DNA of 11,624 bases from NCBI GenBank assembly GCA_031263625.1, contig JAISFK010000056.1, positions 1-11,624 of the forward strand. The letters are read 5' to 3'. Made by a program: the position numbers and the translations under genes. Under the pieces are notes generated by a model. That model was not told the origin of the DNA, ran no database searches, and saw only the letters and a program-made list of their open reading frames with translations. Of the stretch, positions 1-5,796 are shown one piece after another (position 1 is the stretch's first letter; every line of letters begins with the position of its first letter). This DNA comes from Clostridiales bacterium (GTDB lineage Bacteria; Bacillota; Clostridia; WRLR01).

Positions 1-200
1 GCAAGAGCACGATGATGATATTTGAAAAGTTCAGCAAACTCAGGAGCAACTTCAAGGGCCATACATTCTGGGCGAGAGGATATTATGTGAACACAGTTGG
101 ACTGGACGAGCGTAAAATATGGCAGTACATTAAAAACCAGGAAACTGATGACATGATAAATGACCGCCCAGAGCTGCCTGACCCGCGCAACCTGTTTTAG
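1..200 (+). CDS. tnpA: IS200/IS605 family transposase TnpA, C-terminal part (5' end outside window)
   Basis: TnpA is a HUH-type Y1 transposase that cuts and joins single-stranded transposon ends. The frame is open from base 3, so the gene continues to the left; the in-window Met at 12 is internal. The visible residues include KSTMMIFEKF, which resembles the family's KGKSA..MIF segment, then HTFWARGYYVNTVG and the helix KIWQYIKNQ. By comparison with characterised TnpA proteins, the Tyr of QYIKNQ (codon at 126-128) is the probable nucleophile, and the Gln four residues later is the conserved metal-site Gln. The HUH motif would lie upstream, outside the window. The stop is TAG at 198-200. The C-terminus looks intact, so the element may still be active, but this cannot be judged from a fragment. 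Confidence 0.85.
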   Translation, partial: KSTMMIFEKFSKLRSNFKGHTFWARGYYVNTVGLDERKIWQYIKNQETDDMINDRPELPDPRNLF

Positions 201-318
201 AGGCGCCAGTATCAAGGTAACCCTTTAGGAAGGCAAGTAATTGTTGCGAAAAAACAATGAGAAGTGTGACAGGGGGGACGCGACAAAAGGCAAATACCTT
301 TAGGGGTGCCAGTAACAG

Positions 319-361
319 GCCCCCTATGGGGGCTTAATCAAGCCGTCGGCTACGCCGGCGG
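319..361 (+). repeat. paired hairpins at IS right end
   Basis: There are two perfect or near-perfect stem-loops. In 319-333, GCCCCC pairs with GGGGGC around a TAT loop. In 343-361, CCGTCGGC pairs with GCCGGCGG (one G-T pair) around a TAC loop. TCAA at 338-341 lies between them and resembles cleavage tetranucleotides used by some IS605-group elements, though which base marks the end here is inferred. Such hairpins are the TnpA recognition structures in this family. They may also work as a terminator for incoming tnpA transcription, although no T-run follows either stem. Confidence 0.6.
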
Positions 362-364
362 ATC

Positions 365-393
365 ATGACTTTCCCGCGCGAGTGTGCTATACT
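365..393 (+). promoter_or_regulatory. promoter of the metal ABC transporter operon, at the IS boundary
   Basis: The -35 is ATGACT (365-370, four of six matching TTGACA). A 17-base spacer leads to TATACT (388-393, five of six), preceded by TG one base upstream (extended -10, TGCTATACT). Transcription should start near 400, giving a leader of about 137 bases. The -35 hexamer falls within the sequence that appears to be the outer end of the IS, so the promoter may be a hybrid created by the insertion. Confidence 0.65.
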
Positions 394-409
394 GTTTTCA
401 AATAAGATT

Positions 410-430
410 CCGCCCAAAATTTTTGGGCGG
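410..430 (+). promoter_or_regulatory. 10-bp perfect inverted repeat in operon leader
   Basis: CCGCCCAAAA (410-419) is followed by one T and then its exact complement TTTTGGGCGG (421-430). It lies about 10-30 bases after the predicted transcription start. It could be an operator for a metal-responsive repressor, or an RNA stem. It does not match the Zur or MntR consensus sequences I know. As a terminator it is doubtful, because no T-run follows the stem. Confidence 0.45.
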
Positions 431-469
431 GTTGCGGATTAGTACTATTCGGCGTGAGGCAAACGGGCG

Positions 470-504
470 GCGCGCCGCGCGAAGGGTTCCGCGCGCCGCG
501 CGAA
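470..504 (+). repeat. 14-bp direct repeat in operon leader
   Basis: GCGCGCCGCGCGAA occurs exactly at 470-483 and 491-504, a 21-base period. It lies between the palindrome and the ribosome binding site of the ABC ATPase gene. The function is unknown; slippage duplication or a regulator site are both possible. Confidence 0.5.
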
Positions 505-536
505 AAGAATTGCGCGAAAAAGGAGATTCTGCCTAA

Positions 537-1250
537 ATGGCTTTTATCACTTGCCAGGACGCGGCTTTCGCCTACGAGGGCAACGCCGCCGTCAGCGGCC
601 TGAACTTCGCCGTCAGCCGCGGGGACTATCTGTGCGTCGTGGGCGAGAACGGCAGCGGCAAGAGCACGCTCGTCAAGGGCCTGCTCGGGCTGAAGGCGCC
701 GCACGCGGGGCGCGTCCTGACGGGCGACGGCCTGCGCCCGAACGAGATAGGCTACCTGCCGCAGCAGACCGCCGCGCAGAAGGACTTTCCGTCGAGCGTG
801 TACGAAGTCGCGCTGTCGGGGCGCCTCGCGTCGCGCGGGATTTTGCCGTTCTACTCCAGGCGGGACAGGGCCATCGCGAGCGAAAACCTGGAGCGGCTCG
901 GCGTCAGCGAGCTGCGCGGCCGGTGCTACAGGGAGCTGTCCGGCGGGCAGCAGCAGCGGGTGCTGCTCGCGCGGGCGCTGTGCGCGACAAAGAAGCTGAT
1001 ACTGCTGGACGAGCCGGCCGCCGGGCTGGATCCCGTGATGACGCAGGAGCTGTACCGGCTGATCTCGCGGATCAACCGCGAAATGGGCGTGACCGTCATA
1101 ATGGTGTCGCACGACATCCGCAGCGCCGCCATGCACGCGAGCCACATCCTGCACCTGAAAAACAGGCAGGAGTTTTTCGGCAGCGCGGCAGACTATCTCG
1201 CGTCCGAAATCGGAAGGGCATTTGCCGGCGGCAGCGAGCAGCGAAAGTAA
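537..1250 (+). CDS. metal-ion (Zn/Mn type) ABC transporter ATP-binding protein
   Basis: This is the cytoplasmic ATPase subunit of an ABC importer of the ZnuC/AdcC/MntB group, which powers uptake of Zn or Mn through the permease encoded next. It has 237 residues, normal for the family. The nucleotide-binding motifs are complete: Walker A GENGSGKST (36-44), Q-loop Gln in LPQQ (74-77), signature LSGGQQQR (134-141), Walker B LILLDEP (154-160) and switch His in SHD (191-193). The aromatic Tyr13 in the A-loop region (FAYEG) fits. The start ATG at 537 is preceded by AAAGGAG (519-525). The gene heads an operon with the permease and is transcribed from the promoter at 365-393. The metal cannot be told from sequence alone; the assignment to the metal group rests mostly on the adjacent ABC-3-type permease. 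No binding-protein gene is in the window; it may lie left of the IS or elsewhere. Confidence 0.9.
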   Translation: MAFITCQDAAFAYEGNAAVSGLNFAVSRGDYLCVVGENGSGKSTLVKGLLGLKAPHAGRVLTGDGLRPNEIGYLPQQTAAQKDFPSSVYEVALSGRLASRGILPFYSRRDRAIASENLERLGVSELRGRCYRELSGGQQQRVLLARALCATKKLILLDEPAAGLDPVMTQELYRLISRINREMGVTVIMVSHDIRSAAMHASHILHLKNRQEFFGSAADYLASEIGRAFAGGSEQRK

Positions 1251-1298
1251 CGGAAATGAACAGCGAAAGCAACGGCAACGAGCGACGAAAGGATGGCT

Positions 1299-2162
1299 AT
1301 GGCAATGCTTGACACGCTTTTGGAAATGTTTTCCTATCAATTTCTCGTCCGCGCCGTGGTGGTCGGCGCGCTCGTTTCGCTGTGCGCCGCGCTGCTCGGC
1401 GTGAGCCTCGTGCTCAAGCGCTACTCGATGATCGGCGACGGGCTGTCCCACGTCGGGTTCGGGGCGCTCGCCGTCGCGACGGCGATGAACGCCGCGCCGC
1501 TCACGGTTTCCATCCCCGTCGTGGTGCTCGCGGCGTTCCTGCTGCTGCGCGTCAGCGAGAACAGCAAGATCAAGGGCGACGCGGCAATCGCGCTGATCTC
1601 GACGTCGTCGCTCGCCATCGGCGTGATTGTCATATCGCTGACGACCGGCATGAACACGGACGTGTGCAACTACCTGTTCGGCAGCATCCTCGCCATGAGC
1701 AAGAGCGACGTGAGGCTCTCGATAGCGCTCGCCGCCGTCGTGCTGGCGCTGTTCGTGCTCTGCTACAACAAAATCTACGCGGTCACGTTCGACGAGAACT
1801 TCGCCAAGGCGACGGGCGTGAAAACCGGGGCGTGGAACATGCTCATCGCGTTCCTGACCGCGATCACAATCGTCCTCGGCATGAGAATGATGGGCGCGCT
1901 GCTGATATCGAGCCTCATCATATTTCCCGCGCTCACGTCAATGCGCCTGTGCAAGACGTTCAAGAGCGTAGCGGTCTGCTCGGCGGCCGTGTCGGTGGCC
2001 TGCTTCTTCGCCGGCGTGACGGTATCCTACGTCAAGGCCACGCCGACAGGCGCGAGCGTCGTCGCGGCCAACATAGCGGCCTTCCTGCTGTTCTGGGCGG
2101 CCAGCGCCGCCAAGGGCAGAACGGGCAGAACGGCCAATATCCGGCAATCCGTGAACCCGTAG
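1299..2162 (+). CDS. metal-ion ABC transporter permease (ABC-3 / ZnuB-MntC family)
   Basis: This is the integral membrane subunit of the metal importer, partner of the ATPase at 537-1250. It has about 287 residues and is strongly hydrophobic, with seven to nine membrane segments. Family hallmarks are the early KRYSMIGDGLSHVGFGALAVA stretch (about 41-61), GMNTDVCNYLFGSI (about 117-130), and MRMMGALLISSLIIFPA (about 195-211), which contains the coupling-helix region. Three in-frame ATGs occur at 1293, 1299 and 1305. The Shine-Dalgarno-like GAAAGGA (1287-1293) overlaps the first, leaving 1299 or 1305 as likely starts; 1299 was chosen. The 48-base gap after the ATPase gene holds an imperfect repeat of AGCGAAAG-AACGG units. 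The hydrophilic tail (KGRTGRTANIRQS) ends 17 bases before the convergent kinase gene. No clear intrinsic terminator is seen after it. Confidence 0.88.
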   Translation: MAMLDTLLEMFSYQFLVRAVVVGALVSLCAALLGVSLVLKRYSMIGDGLSHVGFGALAVATAMNAAPLTVSIPVVVLAAFLLLRVSENSKIKGDAAIALISTSSLAIGVIVISLTTGMNTDVCNYLFGSILAMSKSDVRLSIALAAVVLALFVLCYNKIYAVTFDENFAKATGVKTGAWNMLIAFLTAITIVLGMRMMGALLISSLIIFPALTSMRLCKTFKSVAVCSAAVSVACFFAGVTVSYVKATPTGASVVAANIAAFLLFWAASAAKGRTGRTANIRQSVNP

Positions 2163-2179
2163 CTGCGGGGCGGCCCCAT

Positions 2180-5100
2180 TCAATGGCGCTTTTTCGGCAG
2201 CGCGCCGCGCAGCGCCAGAATGACCTCGTTTATGTCGAGCGGCTTGCTGAGATGCCCGTTCATGCCCGCCTCGAGGCATTTTTCGATGTCCTCGCGGAAC
2301 ACGTTCGCGGTCATGGCGATTATCGGGATCGACGCGGCGTTCGGGGCGTCAAGCGCCCGCAGGCGGCGCGACGCCTCGTAGCCGTCCATCTCCGGCATCT
2401 GCACGTCCATGAACACCATGTCGTAGCGCTCGGGGTTTTCCGCGAACATCCTCACTGCCACTGCGCCGTTCTCCGCGCAGTCTATGGTCAGGTTAGTCGG
2501 TTCCAGCAACGCCATCACGATCTCACGGTTGATCTCCACGTCCTCGGCGAGCAGCACGCGGCATCCGGAAAAGTCGTTTTCGCTGTCGCTGCCGTTGCCG
2601 CCACTGCTGCCGCCGTTGCCGCTCCCGCCCGCGCTGTCCCTGCCCAAGCCGCTCTGGCTGCCCAGCCCGTCCGCGCCGCCTGCCCCAGCGCCGCCAGATC
2701 CGCCTGCGCTTCTGCCCCCGGCCCAGCCCCCGCCTTCGCTTGCGCCTGCCGCCCCAACGCCGCCCGCGGCCCCGTCGCCGCTTCCGCTGCCAGCCTCTCC
2801 GCTGCCGCCGGGCGCGCGCCCCATGCCTCCGCCGCCCGCCGCCGCGCCCCCCGGCACGCCGATGCACTCGTTTATGCAGTCGGCTATGGACGACGGGAAC
2901 AGCGGCTTCGCGATGAACTTGTCGGCCCCGGCGCGCCGCCCCTCCTCCTCTATGGAGCTGTAGTCGGCCGTGGAGGCCATGAGAACCACGAGCTTGCCGC
3001 CCCCGCCGCCCTTTATGTGCCGCGTCAGCTCAGCGCCGGCAGCGCCGGCGCCGGCGCCATATGAGCCGTCAGTGCCTGCGCCGCCGACACGCTCCGCGCC
3101 TCCCCCGCCGATATCCTCCGCGCCATCCGAGCCGCTGGCGCCATGCGAGCCGTCAGCGCCATTCGCGCCTCTCCCACCGCTGGCAGCGCCATTCGCGCCA
3201 TCCGCGCCTCCCCCGCCACTGGCACCACCCGCGCCGGTGCCATACGAGCCGTCAACGCCGCCGCCGACACTCTCCGCGCCACCCCCGCCGGGCATGTCCC
3301 AGTCCACGAAGCAGATGTCATACGGCTCGCCCCGCCGCGCAAGCGCCGCGCGGGCCTGCTCGACGCTCTCCGCCACGTCGCACGCGACGCGGGCGGCCCG
3401 CGCGAACTCCGCGAAATACTCCAGCATGTCCGGCGCGCCGCCCGCCACCAGGATTTGCAGGCTCTCCCAGCGCGCGCCCGGCGGCAGCAGGCCCTGGCGC
3501 TCGTCGGAGCCGCGCTCCAGCTCGGCGGTGAAGGCGAACTTGGAGCCGCGCCCCAGCTCCGACTCTATCCACGCGCGCCCGCCCATCAAGTCCACAATGC
3601 GCTTGGATATGGCGAGCCCCAGCCCGGTGCCCCCGAACTTGCGCGACGTGCCCGCCTCGGCCTGCTGGAACGACGTGAACAGCCGCTTCTGCTGCTCCGC
3701 GCTTATGCCTATGCCTGTGTCCGTGACGCTGACCTCCACCACGCACTTTCTCCCATCCTCGGACTCGGATGCGAGGCTCGCCTCAAGCCGGATGTCGCCG
3801 CCCTCGGGGGTGAACTTTATCGCGTTGGAAATGAGGTTCATGATGACCTGGGCCATGCGCTGGTCGTCCCCGACAAGCACGCGCGGGATGTTGCGGTCGA
3901 TTTTCACGGTGAAGTTCTGGCGCTTCTCGTCGATTCGGAAATTGTGGACGTTCACGGCCTTCTGGAGCATCTTCTCGAAGACGAACTCCGCGCTGGACAG
4001 CTCGAGCTTGTTCGCCTCAATCTTGCTCATGTCCAGAATGTCGTTGATGACGCCGAGCAGATGCGCGGACGCATCCCCGATCTTCCCGAACGCGTAGTCC
4101 TTGCGCTCGGAGCCGGACGCGCCAAGGCCGATTGACGTCATGCCGATTATGGCGTTCATCGGCGTGCGGATCTCGTGGCTCATGTTGGACAGAAAGTCGC
4201 TTTTCGCCCTCGACCCGGCCTCGGCCTCGCTCCGCGCGCGCGCCAGGTCGAGCATCATCTGGTTGCGTATCATGGCGTTCGCGATCAGGAGCGCGCCGGG
4301 ATATATGATCCGCTCCTCGTCGGCCGTGAACTTCCTGACGCTGTGGCAGTTGTCGAACGTGACGGTGCCCCAAAATTCGCCCTTGAAGATCACGGGCGCT
4401 ATGAAAAACGCCTGCACGCCGAAAAGGCCGAGAAATTCCCGCTCCATTTCGGGGAACTCGCCGATCGTCATGTTTATGCTGCGCCCGGACGACAGCGGCG
4501 CCACCCACTGCGGCAGGGTCTGGCTGTAGGGGAACGCGAAGTCCTCGCTCCCGTCGGCCGCCTCTGTCTGCACGTCCGGCCTGACGCCGGATTCCGGCGC
4601 CGCCGCGGCCTCGGATATCTGGTGCGCGAAATACAGCTCCCCGCCCCTGAGCTCGTTTTTCCATATGGTTATGCGATCCGCGCCCACGTTGTGCGCCAGC
4701 AGGCCCATGCTCTTGCGCAGGGCGGCTTCGGGATCGTCCATGTTCAGGTCCAGCAGCGAGACCGCCATCGAGTTCATGGCCTTGAGCAGCATGTCCAGCT
4801 TCTGCTTCTCGTCCCGGAATATGCGATCCTGGAACACGACGATCGCGGCGATGAAAAACCCGGCCACGACAAACGACTGTATGTTGTCGATATACTGGTC
4901 GGCGCCGCCAAGCTCCGCCACGAGCGCGTCGAACGGCGGGAACGCCGACGCGGCGTAGCAGGCCGACACCCACAGGATGTGCGTGACGAGCAGGACGATG
5001 CGCGCGCGCCCCCGCGACAGGAAGAATATGAGGACGATGGACATCGTGAAATAGGCCGCCGAGCCGCTTTTCACCCCGCCCATGGCGAACAGCGCGGCAG

Positions 5101-5374
5101 GCAGCAGCACGTCGCACAGCGCGAGCAGGACGAACCACGAGCCGACCCGGTGCATGTTGTATTTGTTGCAGAAAGCCATCAGCGCGGCGACGCAGGCGAC
5201 GATGGCCACGAGCACCGCTATCAGCACCGGCGAGCTGCGCATCGCCAGGCGCGTGGCTATGGCGAAGACGACCCCCGCTATCCCGACCATGAACACCATG
5301 TTGGCGATGCGCGCGTCGAGCGGCAGGGCTTCCGAGAATATGTAGCGGTCAATCAGGCTTTTTATCTTCTGCAT
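2180..5374 (-). CDS. membrane-bound hybrid sensor histidine kinase, GAF-HisKA-HATPase-REC-REC, with Gly-rich insertions
   Basis: This is a two-component sensor of 1064 residues that would autophosphorylate on His and relay to its receiver domains. In order: six probable membrane segments (about 24-181), a linker helix (about 182-208), a GAF-like domain (about 210-370), HisKA with SHEIRTP (His400), N box NLISNAIKF (Asn517), G1 DTGIGI (552-557), G2 GGTGLGL (581-587), receiver 1 (about 638-839) and receiver 2 (about 937-1060). Receiver 2 is complete (acidic pair E944/D945, Asp990, T1022, K1044). Receiver 1 keeps Asp691 and K823 but has AGG where the acidic pair should be, so it is probably a pseudo-receiver. 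It is also split by about 84 Gly/Ala-rich residues after DMP (696-779). The ATG at 5374 was chosen because GGAGGGGG lies nine bases upstream; longer frames starting up to 5458 lack such a site and would begin before the predicted promoter's transcript start. No output DNA-binding domain and no partner regulator are in the window. Confidence 0.9.
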   Translation of the reverse strand: MQKIKSLIDRYIFSEALPLDARIANMVFMVGIAGVVFAIATRLAMRSSPVLIAVLVAIVACVAALMAFCNKYNMHRVGSWFVLLALCDVLLPAALFAMGGVKSGSAAYFTMSIVLIFFLSRGRARIVLLVTHILWVSACYAASAFPPFDALVAELGGADQYIDNIQSFVVAGFFIAAIVVFQDRIFRDEKQKLDMLLKAMNSMAVSLLDLNMDDPEAALRKSMGLLAHNVGADRITIWKNELRGGELYFAHQISEAAAAPESGVRPDVQTEAADGSEDFAFPYSQTLPQWVAPLSSGRSINMTIGEFPEMEREFLGLFGVQAFFIAPVIFKGEFWGTVTFDNCHSVRKFTADEERIIYPGALLIANAMIRNQMMLDLARARSEAEAGSRAKSDFLSNMSHEIRTPMNAIIGMTSIGLGASGSERKDYAFGKIGDASAHLLGVINDILDMSKIEANKLELSSAEFVFEKMLQKAVNVHNFRIDEKRQNFTVKIDRNIPRVLVGDDQRMAQVIMNLISNAIKFTPEGGDIRLEASLASESEDGRKCVVEVSVTDTGIGISAEQQKRLFTSFQQAEAGTSRKFGGTGLGLAISKRIVDLMGGRAWIESELGRGSKFAFTAELERGSDERQGLLPPGARWESLQILVAGGAPDMLEYFAEFARAARVACDVAESVEQARAALARRGEPYDICFVDWDMPGGGGAESVGGGVDGSYGTGAGGASGGGGADGANGAASGGRGANGADGSHGASGSDGAEDIGGGGAERVGGAGTDGSYGAGAGAAGAELTRHIKGGGGGKLVVLMASTADYSSIEEEGRRAGADKFIAKPLFPSSIADCINECIGVPGGAAAGGGGMGRAPGGSGEAGSGSGDGAAGGVGAAGASEGGGWAGGRSAGGSGGAGAGGADGLGSQSGLGRDSAGGSGNGGSSGGNGSDSENDFSGCRVLLAEDVEINREIVMALLEPTNLTIDCAENGAVAVRMFAENPERYDMVFMDVQMPEMDGYEASRRLRALDAPNAASIPIIAMTANVFREDIEKCLEAGMNGHLSKPLDINEVILALRGALPKKRH
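2570..2854 (-). repeat. Gly/Ser/Ala-rich linker between receivers 1 and 2
   Basis: Residues 841-935 are a low-complexity linker built of GGSG, GAGG, SGGNGS and similar steps, with almost no large hydrophobic residues. Together with the block at 3035-3289 and a five-Gly run at 789-793 in another receiver 1 loop, it makes the C-terminal third of the kinase unusually glycine-rich. It is probably a flexible tether; length variation by replication slippage is expected for such GC-rich DNA. Confidence 0.85.
3035..3289 (-). repeat. Gly/Ala-rich repeat block inserted in receiver 1 of the kinase
   Basis: These codons encode residues 696-780, almost entirely Gly, Ala, Ser, Asp and Asn. They sit in the loop right after the phospho-acceptor strand (DMP) and before helix 3 (AELTRHI). 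An internal duplication is clear: GGGGAESVGGGVDGSYGTG near the start and GGGGAERVGGAGTDGSYGAG near the end. Between them are GADGANGA-type steps resembling PE-PGRS or collagen-like tracts. At the DNA level the copies near 3056-3108 and 3240-3290 share ATA.GAGCCGTCA and GCCGCCGACAC. The frame stays open throughout, so this is a tolerated in-frame expansion and not a frameshift. Confidence 0.85.
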
Positions 5375-5458
5375 GGCAAACAGCCCCCTCCATGTTGGAA
5401 AAAACGGCGCCGCGCCCCGCGCGCGCGCCGGCGCCGCCCTCGCAGCCAAACATAACAC

Positions 5459-5487
5459 ATTCTACCACGCAGCCGGCAAAGCCGCAA
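5459..5487 (-). promoter_or_regulatory. promoter of the hybrid histidine kinase
   Basis: Read on the minus strand, TTGCGG (5487-5482) is followed after 17 bases by TAGAAT (5464-5459), preceded by TG one base upstream (TGGTAGAAT, an extended -10). The transcript would start near 5452, giving a leader of about 78 bases with a very GC-rich, hairpin-prone stretch at 5405-5436, before the ribosome binding site at 5384-5391. Confidence 0.6.
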
Positions 5488-5796
5488 CTGCCGCCGATAT
5501 CAAAATGAAACCAATGAAATGCCAATGAAATTCTATGCAACCGAACTAGCGCCCAGGCCGCGCAACGCAGCGCTGGGCGGCCCGCCCGCCGCGCTCATCT
5601 GTACAGGCGCGCCAGCAGTCCGGGCGGCCCGCCCGCCGCGCCCATACCCCGCGTATAGGCCGCGCATAGAATGCGCCTGGAGCGCTCGCCGCGCCCGCCG
5701 CCTTTGCTGCATCTTGCTTTCATGCTTCATGTCTGTGCCCGGGCTGTGCTTAACGGCCCGCGCCTATGCCGCGCCCGCGCCAAAGCCGGGCAGCCC
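5488..5796. other. non-coding region between kinase and MFS genes, with short repeats
   Basis: No convincing gene is seen here. The region contains CAATGAAA-type tandem steps in a small AT-rich island (5505-5531). It also has an inverted repeat CGCCCAG/CTGGGCG (5550-5556 and 5573-5579), and an exact 20-bp direct repeat beginning GGGCGGCCCG at 5575-5594 and 5622-5641. A 65-codon minus-strand frame at 5533-5730 lacks a ribosome binding site and has random-looking Arg/Ala-rich content. No clear intrinsic terminator for the MFS gene is visible. Confidence 0.55.

Larger units (their letters stand above)
1..369 (+). mobile_element. IS200/IS605-type element, right (3') portion
   Basis: This is the 3' part of an insertion sequence that enters from the left edge. 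It consists of the C-terminal end of a Y1 Tyr transposase (to 200) followed by about 170 non-coding bases. These contain recurring subterminal motifs (CCTTTAGG and GCCAGTA near 206-235 and again near 298-316) and two compact hairpins at 319-333 and 343-361. Family members carry subterminal hairpins recognised by TnpA and no terminal inverted repeats, which fits. No tnpB lies between tnpA and the right end, so this looks like an IS200-type (tnpA-only) element. The exact outer boundary is inferred to lie just after the second hairpin, near TCATGAC (363-369). The left end is outside the window. Confidence 0.7.

Noticed and set aside
387..1451. 354-codon minus-strand frame antisense to the ABC ATPase
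   Set aside because: The composition is that of a codon-shadow (His/Arg/Ala-rich), and the opposite strand encodes a complete ATPase with all motifs.
2163..2179. Bidirectional terminator between the convergent permease and kinase genes
   Set aside because: Only a GGGG/CCCC mini-stem is present and no T-run follows on either strand.
1382..3064. 560-codon plus-strand open frame overlapping the permease and the kinase
   Set aside because: It is Arg/Ala/Pro-rich with no domain, has no ribosome binding site, and lies across two well-supported genes; such frames are common in high-GC DNA.
2970..4097. Pro-rich 375-codon plus-strand frame
   Set aside because: It is the antisense of the kinase; the Pro/Ser/Ala runs simply mirror the Gly-rich codons on the coding strand.
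5375..5458. 28-codon upstream extension of the kinase
   Set aside because: The ATG at 5374 has a strong ribosome binding site nine bases upstream, and the predicted transcript begins near 5452, inside the extension.
5533..5730. 65-codon minus-strand small protein
   Set aside because: No ribosome binding site, Arg/Ala-rich random-looking content, and it crosses exact DNA repeats.
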